Below are positions 1-8,158 of a stretch of DNA of 22,468 nt, one piece after another (within the stretch, counting starts at the first letter, position 1; each line of letters begins with the position of its first letter). This DNA comes from JAHHLP01 sp041609895. GTDB lineage: Bacteria > Bacteroidota > Rhodothermia > Rhodothermales > JABDKH01. The DNA is taken from the NCBI GenBank assembly GCA_041609895.1, contig JBFIPX010000036.1, forward strand, positions 1-22,468, given 5' to 3'. A program made the position numbers and the translations under genes. The notes beneath the pieces were generated by a model. That model did no database searches and was not told where the DNA came from. It worked only from the letters and a program-made list of their open reading frames with translations.

Positions 1-915
1 TCCTTTCCGACGCCACCGACAAGTCTCTTTGGTCGCGAGGCGCCTTACGTCGTGGAGATCGGGTTCGGCAACGGTGACTTCCTCTGTGGGCTTGCATCGG
101 CCGAGCCGGAGAGCAACCTTGTAGGGGTCGACACCTCCCCATCTTGTGTGGTTCGGGCCTATCGAAGGATCGGTCGTCGCAAACTGACCAACGTAAGAGT
201 ATTCGCCGGAACGGGTGAGTTCATCGTGCGAAATGTGATTCCCGACGGAACGCTGGAGCGCGTGTACGTCAACTTCCCAGACCCGTGGCCGAGGCGCCGC
301 CACAAGGGCCGACGTCTTCTAACACGATCATTCTTCGAGCTCTTGGCTCACCGTCTTACGCACGCCGGCAGCCTGCTACTGACCACCGACCACGAAGACT
401 ACTGCCGGTTCGCATGCGAACAGGCCGAGCGCGCCCGATGTTACCTTTCGGTCGAAGAGCCTCCACCGAAGGAGATCCTCGGAACGCGGTGGGCGCAGCG
501 CTGGCTCGAAGCGGGACGCCCCATCTTCCACTTCAGGTTCGAAAAGAAAAGACTCCCCGAGACCAAACCCGACCGGATAGAGATAACGGAAATGCGCCAC
601 TCATTACTGCGCGGCAGACTGGATGCGATTACGGACTTCGAAAAGGTCGTCGTTAAACGAGACGGAGTGAATGTGATCGTTAGCGAGGCGTTCAGACAGA
701 TCGGTGATGACGCCTTGATCTTCCCTACCATCGTCGAAGAGAAAGACCTTCGACAGTTCATCCTGATCGAGGCGCATCCCAGAGGAGAGGAAGTGCTGGT
801 CGGCGTGAAGCGATTTGGTCAACCCCTCAGCACGCCCGGTGTAAACCAGGCCGTCATGGTGGTGGCGGACTTTCTCGCGCGACAAGGGTTGGAGATCGTC
901 GAGCGGTCCTACTGA
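1..915 (+). CDS. trmB: tRNA (guanine-N7-)-methyltransferase, 5' truncated
   Basis: This enzyme methylates N7 of G46 in the tRNA variable loop, using S-adenosylmethionine in the cytoplasm. The frame is open from base 1, so the true start lies upstream of the window and a short N-terminal part is missing. The first in-window start-like codon is a GTG at 52, but it falls inside the conserved core. SAM-binding motif I reads VVEIGFGNGDFL, followed by the acidic VGVDTS strand. The family signature FPDPWPRRRHKGRRLL follows. After the usual end of the domain there is an extension of roughly 110 residues (from about RIEITEMRH onward), a layout known in some TrmB proteins with C-terminal domains. The TGA stop at 913-915 lies inside the 3' end of the convergent transporter gene, a 7-bp tail-to-tail overlap. 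Identification is firm; the role of the extension is not visible from sequence. Confidence 0.95.
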   Translation, partial: SFPTPPTSLFGREAPYVVEIGFGNGDFLCGLASAEPESNLVGVDTSPSCVVRAYRRIGRRKLTNVRVFAGTGEFIVRNVIPDGTLERVYVNFPDPWPRRRHKGRRLLTRSFFELLAHRLTHAGSLLLTTDHEDYCRFACEQAERARCYLSVEEPPPKEILGTRWAQRWLEAGRPIFHFRFEKKRLPETKPDRIEITEMRHSLLRGRLDAITDFEKVVVKRDGVNVIVSEAFRQIGDDALIFPTIVEEKDLRQFILIEAHPRGEEVLVGVKRFGQPLSTPGVNQAVMVVADFLARQGLEIVERSY

Positions 916-2423
916 TCGTCGAACAGCCCGGTATCCGGCTCTGGCTCGACGTCGCGCTTTCTCGATGACCCAAGGGGTACCATGCTTACAACGTTGCGGA
1001 TTGTACCGACGGTAGAGAACTCGCGCACCTCACGGCCGAGCGCAGAGAACAGCTCCATCATCACCATTCGCTCCTCGACCTCTCCTTTCTCCGTGACCAT
1101 CGACAATCGATGCACGGCATACAGTCCGAGTATAAAGGAAATAAAGAACAGGAAGTCCCATTGCTGGAAGTTGATCAGCTCCACTTCCGATGCACCCGTG
1201 GGGCTCGCGTAGTTGATGATCCAGTTTAGTTCTCGCTCAACGAAGAAGTCGACGAGGCGGCCCGACATGAGCGGCGCGACACCGGCGGCAAGCGCACTCA
1301 CGACGTTGGTTGCGGCGAGGTAGCTTGTCCCCTCGCCGCTCGGTGCCAGCTTCAACCCGATATTGCCGGTGGCAAGTGTTATCCCGGCCATCGCGACACC
1401 CATGAAGACATGCAGGGCCACAAGTAACGGAAAGGTCAAAACGTGCTTTTCCGGAAGGGTCGTGAAGGTCCAGCCCAGGATGCAAATGAGGCAAAGAGGC
1501 GCGGCTACGGCGAGAACGGACTTGTGTGTGATGCGATCGGAAAAGCTGCCCCAAACTCGCAAGAACAAGATATTGACAAGCCTGCCGAGTACGATGAGGG
1601 CAATGACCCACGTAAGGTCCATTTCCAACCGCCGCAACATGTACACGGAGAAGAAGGGGGTCGCGAGATAGATCGCGAAGTTCCATGAGGCAAGAAAGTG
1701 AATCAGGTTGCGGAAGTTGACGTCGCGCAGCGGCCGGCGCAGGGAATCGAAGACTGACTCCGATCTCGGCTCGTAGCGGATCTCCGGAATGCGCGCTATG
1801 AAGATGACACCGAGGATGCCAAAGAGAAAGGCGACCATGAACACAACGGAGTAGCCGATACGCACATCGCCGAACAGCCCGGGAGCAGCATGATCGAGAA
1901 AGAGCCCGGCCGACATGCTGGCTACCACACCCGCCGCCGTCGCGTAGCTGAACCTTCTGCCGAAGAACTTGCCGAGCCTGTCCGACGGAACCAGTTCGTG
2001 GATCCACGAATTCCACCCGCAGTTTGATACGGCCGCCAGGATAGACGCAATGAGTAGCGCGGTAACCAGCATCGCAAGGATACCGGATGTCGAGAGGACA
2101 AACGGCGCCGCGGCGACCAAGACCCATGCCAAACGACCAACGGTCGAGGCGACGACACTAATGAATCGCCGATTCCGGAGCCGGTTTACAATCGCGACAG
2201 AAGGCAGCTGAATTAATTGAGCGAGGTGCGGGATGGCGGCCAGCAAACCGATCAGCGTATTGGACGCTCCTAGTTCAATCGCGAAGGCAACCAGTATCGC
2301 GCTTCCGGTCAGGCTTGCCATCGTCTGGCTTGCCATACCGTCACGGATGACGTGACGGAGCCCGTCTTCCCGCTCCTCGTCGGTCAGGGAATCCTTGACT
2401 GGGAAAAGTCGGTCGGGATTCAA
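909..2423 (-). CDS. MFS transporter
   Basis: This is a polytopic inner-membrane carrier of the major facilitator superfamily, 504 residues long. About twelve hydrophobic segments can be followed through the protein. They include AILVAFAIELGAS, LIGLLAAIPHLAQLIQLPS and a typical short basic loop (NRLRNRRF) between helices 2 and 3. A longer cytoplasmic loop (IPEIRYEPRSESVFDSLRRPLRDVN) separates the two six-helix halves. The N-terminus (TDEEREDGLRHVIRDGMASQ) resembles a group of uncharacterised MFS proteins that begin with a similar amphipathic segment. The only upstream start in frame is a TTG at 2423, because an in-frame TAA lies about 25 bases further up. An internal ATG (Met30) would cut into this conserved segment. 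The substrate cannot be inferred. The 3' end overlaps the convergent trmB by 7 bp. Confidence 0.88.
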   Translation of the reverse strand: MNPDRLFPVKDSLTDEEREDGLRHVIRDGMASQTMASLTGSAILVAFAIELGASNTLIGLLAAIPHLAQLIQLPSVAIVNRLRNRRFISVVASTVGRLAWVLVAAAPFVLSTSGILAMLVTALLIASILAAVSNCGWNSWIHELVPSDRLGKFFGRRFSYATAAGVVASMSAGLFLDHAAPGLFGDVRIGYSVVFMVAFLFGILGVIFIARIPEIRYEPRSESVFDSLRRPLRDVNFRNLIHFLASWNFAIYLATPFFSVYMLRRLEMDLTWVIALIVLGRLVNILFLRVWGSFSDRITHKSVLAVAAPLCLICILGWTFTTLPEKHVLTFPLLVALHVFMGVAMAGITLATGNIGLKLAPSGEGTSYLAATNVVSALAAGVAPLMSGRLVDFFVERELNWIINYASPTGASEVELINFQQWDFLFFISFILGLYAVHRLSMVTEKGEVEERMVMMELFSALGREVREFSTVGTIRNVVSMVPLGSSRKRDVEPEPDTGLFDDQ

Positions 2424-2458
2424 GAATCGAGAGGCAGTTGGTAGGAGTTACGATGGGT

Positions 2459-2508
2459 TGAAGTAATTTACGCACGAAATTGGAACGGACAGATGCCGTC
2501 AGTGGCGG
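2459..2508. promoter_or_regulatory. shared upstream motif pair, copy 1
   Basis: The spacer between the divergent MFS gene and the secreted dikinase-like gene contains tgaagtaatttacgcac at 2459-2475 and tcagtggcgg at 2499-2508. Very similar elements recur between nadE and the amidohydrolase gene: tgaagtaattacgtac at 15134-15149, then the inverse ccgccactga at 15161-15170. Both copies lie in divergent spacers, which fits a promoter or a regulator-binding site. No recognised consensus is claimed, and two copies could still be chance. Confidence 0.3.
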
Positions 2509-2626
2509 TATTTTTTGCATTGGATGACCTGCGTTCCGAATAGTCCTGCCCCCCTGCTATGTAGCCGCGAGCAGGCGCGGATCCCGCCACCCGTGTAACA
2601 GCAATTGTCCTAGTGACAGAAACCGA

Positions 2627-5572
2627 ATGCGACTCCAACGACTCAAGGTTCTTGCCCGCATCGTAAGTGGTATTGTCCTAATTGCGCTTGTTGGTCCGCC
2701 TGCGCTCCAGGCACAGACCACGCCCTATTCCGAGGCCGAGATCAAGCGCCTCATCGCCGACTTTAAGGAGGACCCGCGCGGCCCGTTTCAGGCCATCCGA
2801 TGGTTTTGCCCAGATGGCTCGGTGATCGGCGCAAGGGAACGATGCGCGCAGCCGGGCGGCATCCAGCATGCGCTGCACAAGGACGTCGTCGCTCGCCTGC
2901 AGCTTCGGAATGGCGTCTACCTGGGACAGATACTGGCCGGGACATCCAATGAAGCTTTTCTCGACGAGCCGAACTACTTCTCTCGGCTCAAGCAGTATCA
3001 ACTAGAGCAATTCCTCGTCGGGGTAGACGACGGTTGGATTTTGCGAAAGGCACGCTTCTATCGCGGCGCCTATCAAGCCGAGGATGAGGAGGCGTGGGGC
3101 AAGCAGTTTCTCCAGTGGGCCCTTGGTCGCGATGCGCTCGTTGAGGAACGCTTCTTTACACTGCGTGAAGCCGTCCGCGACATCCCGCACGAAGCTGCGG
3201 ACAATCTCGTGCAACGCATTCGCGCCGTTTCGAGAGAGATATCCGACGAGTATCCAGCGTTTCTGGACTTGCGCGTCAAGATACACGGCCAGCCTGCCTC
3301 TTCAGACACGGTGCGCGTGCTTGCGTTTCGGCAGCAGCACGGACGAAAGATGCCTGCGCCGGTCGCTGGCAAAATGGACAGGCTGCTCGATGACATGAGG
3401 AGGCAGTATGCTACCGATCACTGGGCGCGGCTGCGCACGCTTGCAGGACAACTTCCCGCCACGTCCCGGATCCGGGAAAGCGTCCTGGGTTTTGACGCCA
3501 GGAATCGTTCGGTGGGCGATCAGGTTCGTTTCCTAAGCGATGTCCTCTCGCAAGTTCGAGAAAGTATGGGTGAAGTTCGTCGGGGTAACGACAGGTTGAA
3601 GATGCTCGACCTGTCACTCTCGGCCGAAAACCTTCTCTTCACCTCTATAAGTGAATGGCATCCGAAGACGGTTGGCGAGAGCCTCACGAAGGCGCGGGCC
3701 CTTATCGTCGCGGCCTACGGTACCGGACTACTCGAGCAGTGGGAGTGGCTGGAGTTGCGGGGTCGACTCGACCGAGCGATGGACGTCGAATCGTATCCCG
3801 TTGGTGAATTCGAGGCCCTTGTGAACCTAGTGCGGAGTGCCGTCGAATGGGGCATCGGCATGGTGTCGGCGACGTACGGCGAAGTAGTCGAGTTGTACCA
3901 CGGGTTCGAGTCGCTCGCAGACGGTTTTCTTGACGACCGGATGCGCTCGACCGTTCTCCTGCCGCTCGGAGAAGAACTCGGCAGGCTGAGTGATCTCGTT
4001 GCCGCCCGTTCGGGTAGAACGAATCAATTGATGGGCCTGGCATCGACGGCTGGCCTTCGTGGACTGAACGCGGGAATTGCCGTCGGCGAACTCGTTGTCG
4101 TACCGGGATCCGCGGAGCATCTCGAATTCAACCCAAACAAGATTTACGTCGTGGGACGAGCCCCGGCTGACCTCAAGCCGGTTGCAGGAATCGCAACGGT
4201 GTCGGAGGGCAACGTCGTGTCACACGTGCAGCTGCTGGCGCGTAATCTCGGAATTCCGAATGCCGTCGTTTCGCCGCAGTCTCTTCGTCAGTTGGAGCGG
4301 ATGTCGGGTCGCCGAGTGTTTTACGCGGTGTCGCCAGGAGGGGTTGTGCGCATGAAGCCCGCGGAAGAGATGAGCGCCGAGGAAAGGGCGCTTGTCGAGC
4401 AGCGCAGGCGCTCGGAAGAGAGAATAGCCGTACCCATCGATCGGCTTGAACTGGAGAATACGCGTCTTGAGAGCGTCTACGAGCTCCGCGCCCGCGACTC
4501 GGGGACGGTCTGTGGTCCGAAAGCAGCCAATCTCGGACAGCTGAGCAGCTTGTTTCCTGGCCGAGTTGCACCCGGCTTCATCGTTCCATTCGGCGTCTTC
4601 AGGCGACACATGGATCAGCCGATGCCGGCAGCCGGACAATCGTACTGGGAGTTCCTCCGGGACACGTTTCGGCGAGCAGCAGAGCGTCGAGAAAAGGGCG
4701 ATGACGAAGTGGAAATTGAGACCGAGGTTTTGACGCGCCTTGCCACGCTGCGTGACGCCATCGGCAGGATGCCTCTCCAGTCTGACTTTGTTGCGGAGCT
4801 TCGAGGGCGATTTCGTGCAGTTTTGGGTGGTCCGATCGGCTCCGTCCCAGTATTTGTTCGGAGCGACACCAACATGGAAGACCTGAAGGACTTCACAGGT
4901 GCGGGGCTCAACCTGACCGTGCCGAACGTCGTGTCCGAAGACGACATTCTTCAAGCCGTACGTCGGGTCTGGGCCTCTCCGTATCGCGAACGCGGATATG
5001 GCTGGCGGCAGAAGTATCTCCTCAATCCTGAAGACGTGTACCCTTCTCTTCTCATATTGCGGAGCGTCAACGTCCAGAAGTCCGGCGTCATGATTACCAC
5101 CGGCATATCTTCCGGGCGTCGCGACGAGGTAACAGTAGCATTCAACCGAGGGGTTGGGGGTGCCGTGGATGGTCAGGCTGCAGAGGTCTATCTGTTAGCG
5201 ACGAATCGCACCCTTCTCGAGTCGCCGGCACGCGAGCCGCGTTTCACGACTCTTCCCGCGAGAGGCGGTGTCGAGAAGAGAATCACGGCGTTCAACGAGA
5301 GAATCCTGTCCCCCTCCAACCTGGATGCGCTGTGGGGACTTGCACTCGAGATCAGACGCAAGCTTCCGGGGACGCCTGGGATCGAAACCGATGGGCCATT
5401 CGATGTTGAATTGGGTTTTGAGTCTGGGCAGATCCGGCTCTTTCAGACGCGCCCGTTTGTCGAAAACAAATCCGCTGCCTCGACGATTTATCTGACGGCT
5501 ATGGACAAGCGAAAGACGTCGGGAGGCCGAATCCGCTTGTCAGATGGTTTGGCGGGCAGCGGATCTGAATAA
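2627..5572 (+). CDS. secreted dikinase-like protein (His-swivel + PPDK_N)
   Basis: This 981-residue protein begins with a good signal peptide (hydrophobic VSGIVLIALVG, likely cut after PPALQA near residue 29). Residues about 30-470 are a mostly helical region I do not recognise. Residues about 478-575 look like the mobile phosphohistidine domain of the PEP-utilising enzymes (NVVSHVQLLARNLGIPN), with the putative phospho-acceptor His at 533. Residues about 620-945 match the PPDK/PEP-synthase ATP-binding domain: GPKAANLGQL (Lys632), VRSDTNMEDLKDFTGAGL (Arg745) and a terminal FQTRPFV (QTRP at 940-943). The order His domain then ATP domain, and the RSDTN-EDL variant, recall plant glucan/phosphoglucan water dikinases rather than PEP synthase. 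There is no PEP/pyruvate barrel. A nucleotide-using fold with an export signal is odd, and the phosphoryl acceptor is unknown. A serine-hydrolase gene follows 52 nt downstream, probably in the same transcript. Confidence 0.85.
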   Translation: MRLQRLKVLARIVSGIVLIALVGPPALQAQTTPYSEAEIKRLIADFKEDPRGPFQAIRWFCPDGSVIGARERCAQPGGIQHALHKDVVARLQLRNGVYLGQILAGTSNEAFLDEPNYFSRLKQYQLEQFLVGVDDGWILRKARFYRGAYQAEDEEAWGKQFLQWALGRDALVEERFFTLREAVRDIPHEAADNLVQRIRAVSREISDEYPAFLDLRVKIHGQPASSDTVRVLAFRQQHGRKMPAPVAGKMDRLLDDMRRQYATDHWARLRTLAGQLPATSRIRESVLGFDARNRSVGDQVRFLSDVLSQVRESMGEVRRGNDRLKMLDLSLSAENLLFTSISEWHPKTVGESLTKARALIVAAYGTGLLEQWEWLELRGRLDRAMDVESYPVGEFEALVNLVRSAVEWGIGMVSATYGEVVELYHGFESLADGFLDDRMRSTVLLPLGEELGRLSDLVAARSGRTNQLMGLASTAGLRGLNAGIAVGELVVVPGSAEHLEFNPNKIYVVGRAPADLKPVAGIATVSEGNVVSHVQLLARNLGIPNAVVSPQSLRQLERMSGRRVFYAVSPGGVVRMKPAEEMSAEERALVEQRRRSEERIAVPIDRLELENTRLESVYELRARDSGTVCGPKAANLGQLSSLFPGRVAPGFIVPFGVFRRHMDQPMPAAGQSYWEFLRDTFRRAAERREKGDDEVEIETEVLTRLATLRDAIGRMPLQSDFVAELRGRFRAVLGGPIGSVPVFVRSDTNMEDLKDFTGAGLNLTVPNVVSEDDILQAVRRVWASPYRERGYGWRQKYLLNPEDVYPSLLILRSVNVQKSGVMITTGISSGRRDEVTVAFNRGVGGAVDGQAAEVYLLATNRTLLESPAREPRFTTLPARGGVEKRITAFNERILSPSNLDALWGLALEIRRKLPGTPGIETDGPFDVELGFESGQIRLFQTRPFVENKSAASTIYLTAMDKRKTSGGRIRLSDGLAGSGSE

Positions 5573-5624
5573 CGACCCAACAACGGGACCGCCTCCCTAC
5601 CTCAACAGATCAGATTGTAGAAAT

Positions 5625-6878
5625 ATGCGCAGTGCAATAGTCTTTCTCCTGCTGGTCGCGACGGCAACGCTCGGTGCGACCACGCCGTATCCTCTCGACG
5701 GCTTTGACTACACCGGCATACGCAGGCTTCTCAGGACGCAGTTGATTGCCGAGGGTAAACTTCCGGGGAGAAAGCCTCCGCAAGGTGCAATGAAGGCCTT
5801 CGGCGAGATCACGCTTACGCTTCCGGGACGCGCTTCAGAGCCACTGACCGAGCTTCCCGCGCCGGACCCGGATCTCAACGCAAAGCTGACGCGGCTATTC
5901 CCCGGAAGGGACGCCAGCTACTCGGTCGCATTGATTGACATAACTCCGGGAAAGGCGCACCGGCTGGCCTTCCACAAAGAGAAGAACCGGTATCAACCGG
6001 GCAGCGTCGGTAAGCTCGCCATTCTGGGAGGCCTTTTCGCCGAATTGCGCCGGATATTCCCCGATGACATAGACGCACGCAGGCAGCTCCTCAAGAATCG
6101 CATGGTCACGGCCGGTCCCTGGGTCCGTTCGAACCATCACACGATTCCTGTCTACGACCCTGCGACGGGACGCTTTTCTTCGAGGGCGGTCCTGGAGACT
6201 GACACGTTCTCACTTTATGAATGGGCCGACCATGCCGTATCGGCAAGTTCGAATGCCGCCGCGAGCGTCCTGTGGAAGGAGGTCGTACTTATGCGTGCGT
6301 TCGGTACCGACTATCCTCCTTCGCCGTCGCAGGAAAAGGAATACTTCGCCACAACACCCAGGGCGACGCTTGGGGAGATCGCGATATCGGTCGTGAACGA
6401 CCCGCTACGAAGCGTTGGGATTCCTGAAGACGATTGGCGATTGGGGTCGTTGTTTACCCGCTACGCATCGTCGGCAATTCCGGCTCCCGGTGGAAGCTGG
6501 GGAAATCCGCGGGGCTTGCTCGTGTTTCTCCTTCGTGTCGAGGAGGGCAAGCTAGTGGATCCCTGGTCAAGCCTCGAGATCAAGAGGCTGATGTATCAGA
6601 CAGAGCGACGTATCCGGTACGCCGCTTCGCCCGCCCTTTCCGATGCAGCCGTGTACTTCAAGTCGGGCAGTCTCTACAAATGCAAGAAAGAGCCGGGTGA
6701 GGATTGCGGCAAGTATCGCGGGAATGTCTACAATTACATGAACTCGGTTGCCACAGTCGAAGACCCGGACGGACACGTTTATCTCGTAGCACTCATGTCC
6801 AACGTCCTTCAAAAGAACTCGGCGTCGGAGCACCTTGCAATAGCCACGCAAGTACACCGGATCGTGACTGAGGGTTGA
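5625..6878 (+). CDS. secreted serine hydrolase, class A beta-lactamase fold
   Basis: This is a 417-residue exported protein of the beta-lactamase/DD-peptidase superfamily. The ATG at 5625 was chosen because it starts a clean signal peptide (MRSAIVFLLLVATATLGA). The open frame extends 81 bases upstream into the dikinase gene without coding character. The three hallmark motifs are present in order: SVGK (nucleophile Ser127, Lys130), SSN (208-210) and KSG (346-348). A TTPRATLGE segment sits where class A enzymes have their TTP turn after the omega loop. I do not see a convincing equivalent of the deacylating Glu166, so a peptidase, esterase or penicillin-binding role is as likely as antibiotic hydrolysis. 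A Cys pair lies just after the KSG motif (KCKKEPGEDCGK). The gene lies 52 nt after the dikinase-like gene on the same strand, suggesting an operon. Confidence 0.85.
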   Translation: MRSAIVFLLLVATATLGATTPYPLDGFDYTGIRRLLRTQLIAEGKLPGRKPPQGAMKAFGEITLTLPGRASEPLTELPAPDPDLNAKLTRLFPGRDASYSVALIDITPGKAHRLAFHKEKNRYQPGSVGKLAILGGLFAELRRIFPDDIDARRQLLKNRMVTAGPWVRSNHHTIPVYDPATGRFSSRAVLETDTFSLYEWADHAVSASSNAAASVLWKEVVLMRAFGTDYPPSPSQEKEYFATTPRATLGEIAISVVNDPLRSVGIPEDDWRLGSLFTRYASSAIPAPGGSWGNPRGLLVFLLRVEEGKLVDPWSSLEIKRLMYQTERRIRYAASPALSDAAVYFKSGSLYKCKKEPGEDCGKYRGNVYNYMNSVATVEDPDGHVYLVALMSNVLQKNSASEHLAIATQVHRIVTEG

Positions 6879-6956
6879 TGCCGGCTGAACGCCTCGCCCT
6901 TCAACGTTGCCCCCTGTTGCGACCGATAACCCGAACCGGGCGCGCCGAAGCTCTAC

Positions 6957-6985
6957 GGCCGTCCGCACGATTCTCTCGGACGGCC
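6957..6985. terminator. bidirectional hairpin between convergent genes
   Basis: GGCCGTCCG (6957-6965) and CGGACGGCC (6977-6985) form a perfect 9-bp GC-rich stem with an 11-nt loop. The hairpin lies between the convergent serine-hydrolase genes ending at 6878 and 7008. A short T-rich stretch (acctttctc) follows on the plus strand. The U-tract is weak, so factor-independent termination is likely but not certain. Confidence 0.6.
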
Positions 6986-7007
6986 ACCTTTCTCAGGCTT
7001 TCGCCGG

Positions 7008-7988
7008 TTAGGTCCTACCCTTCACCGGCTTGAGGACGCTTTCGACGGCGGGGATCAGGTTCCGGATGATTCGCTCTCCGTTTGTGTCTTCGACCAGGCA
7101 CACGACGATATACCGACGCCATTCAGGACCCCATACAAGAACGGAATCGGAGTGCCAGTTTCTCCACGACCCCGATTTACGATACAGTTTTGCGCGGGGA
7201 GCGATGCGACTCAGCGTATTCACAAACTTGTGATTGATCCCGGGGTCGGCCAGAATGTCCAGCATCATTTTGCTTTGCTGTCGGCTCACGAGTCGACCTT
7301 CGGCGACGAGGTAGTAGAATCGGGCGACCTGGTTTGAGGTTGCTGCGTGTGAGATGCCCTGGAGCGGATCGGGGTTGCGTCGTCCGGACTTTGCGTATCG
7401 CTTGCCTACCCACAGCCCCCCGCCATATTCAGGATCAAAAAGCTTGTATCGCGGATCGGTAAGTACGGTCTCGATCGCCGCCAGCCCACCGACGCGGTTG
7501 ATCATCCGAGTGGCGGCAGGGTTGCTCGACTTCCGTATCATCGCATTGAGGTCATCGATGACCTCGGGCGACTGTTTCAGGCTGCCGTCCTCGATCTGTT
7601 GGGCGGCTGCAAGCAGGATAGCAATCTTGGGCAGGCTCGCCGCGTACATCATTTCGTCGCCATTCACGTTGGCGAATCGCGGCGCCGTCCGATCGGACAG
7701 GTCGACAATACTAACGGCCATCCTTTTCTCGGACAGGAGTCGGCTCCAGACGGAGTTCTTCTTTAGCCTTGTTTCAAGGGCCGTTTGCAGCGCAGGATCA
7801 AGTTGCTCGCGCAGTGGTTCCCATTCGCTGTCCGGCACAAACAGCGGCAGCGACGGCGCTTCCATCTGCAGCGAAGGCACCTGGGCAGGCTGGGCGAAGG
7901 CGGCCGGGCAAAACGCCACGATAAGAAGAGCCATTGCCCGGGCTTTTCTACCGGTCGAAGATCGAAGCTGAGACAAAGAGGGTTTCAT
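7008..7988 (-). CDS. secreted serine hydrolase, class A beta-lactamase fold
   Basis: This is a second exported protein of the beta-lactamase superfamily, 326 residues from the ATG at 7988. An in-frame TTG at 8015 would add nine residues, but the ATG gives a normal signal peptide: a basic region, then AMALLIVAFCPAAFA with cleavage near residue 32. The active-site motifs are SLPK (Ser118, Lys121), SSN (154-156) and KSGS (271-274). The segment SHAATSNQVARFYYLVAEGRL aligns by eye with the TTP helix of class A enzymes. As in the neighbour across the hairpin, no clear Glu166 equivalent is visible. It is shorter than that neighbour and diverged from it, so the two are distant relatives rather than a recent duplication. 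A role in peptidoglycan or peptide-bond chemistry in the periplasm is inferred; true beta-lactam resistance is unproven. Confidence 0.85.
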   Translation of the reverse strand: MKPSLSQLRSSTGRKARAMALLIVAFCPAAFAQPAQVPSLQMEAPSLPLFVPDSEWEPLREQLDPALQTALETRLKKNSVWSRLLSEKRMAVSIVDLSDRTAPRFANVNGDEMMYAASLPKIAILLAAAQQIEDGSLKQSPEVIDDLNAMIRKSSNPAATRMINRVGGLAAIETVLTDPRYKLFDPEYGGGLWVGKRYAKSGRRNPDPLQGISHAATSNQVARFYYLVAEGRLVSRQQSKMMLDILADPGINHKFVNTLSRIAPRAKLYRKSGSWRNWHSDSVLVWGPEWRRYIVVCLVEDTNGERIIRNLIPAVESVLKPVKGRT

Positions 7989-8158
7989 TTGAGTGGCGCC
8001 ATCCGGCGCCTTCAAGTCATCTTGTTAAAAAACCGGCAGTGAAGTCGAGTCGCTGAAATAGGTTCCCGCTTCCGGTCGGCGTTGATCAAATATTTTTTGC
8101 GCTTGGAAGGAAGAATCCAGCGGCAGCCATAAGCGTGCTGATCTCGCTCGTCGCAATC

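Noticed and set aside
1237..2127. 296-codon open frame on the minus strand inside the transporter gene
   Set aside because: It is a shifted frame of the MFS gene. The translation is Arg/Cys/His-rich with no domain pattern, as expected from codon bias in GC-rich DNA.
2565..2580. CCGCG/CGCGG hairpin upstream of the dikinase-like gene
   Set aside because: A 5-bp stem in GC-rich DNA is expected by chance, and it has no T-tract or second copy.
4220..4954. 244-codon antisense frame within the dikinase-like gene
   Set aside because: It lies fully opposite the conserved swivel and ATP-binding coding region, and its translation shows no recognisable motif.
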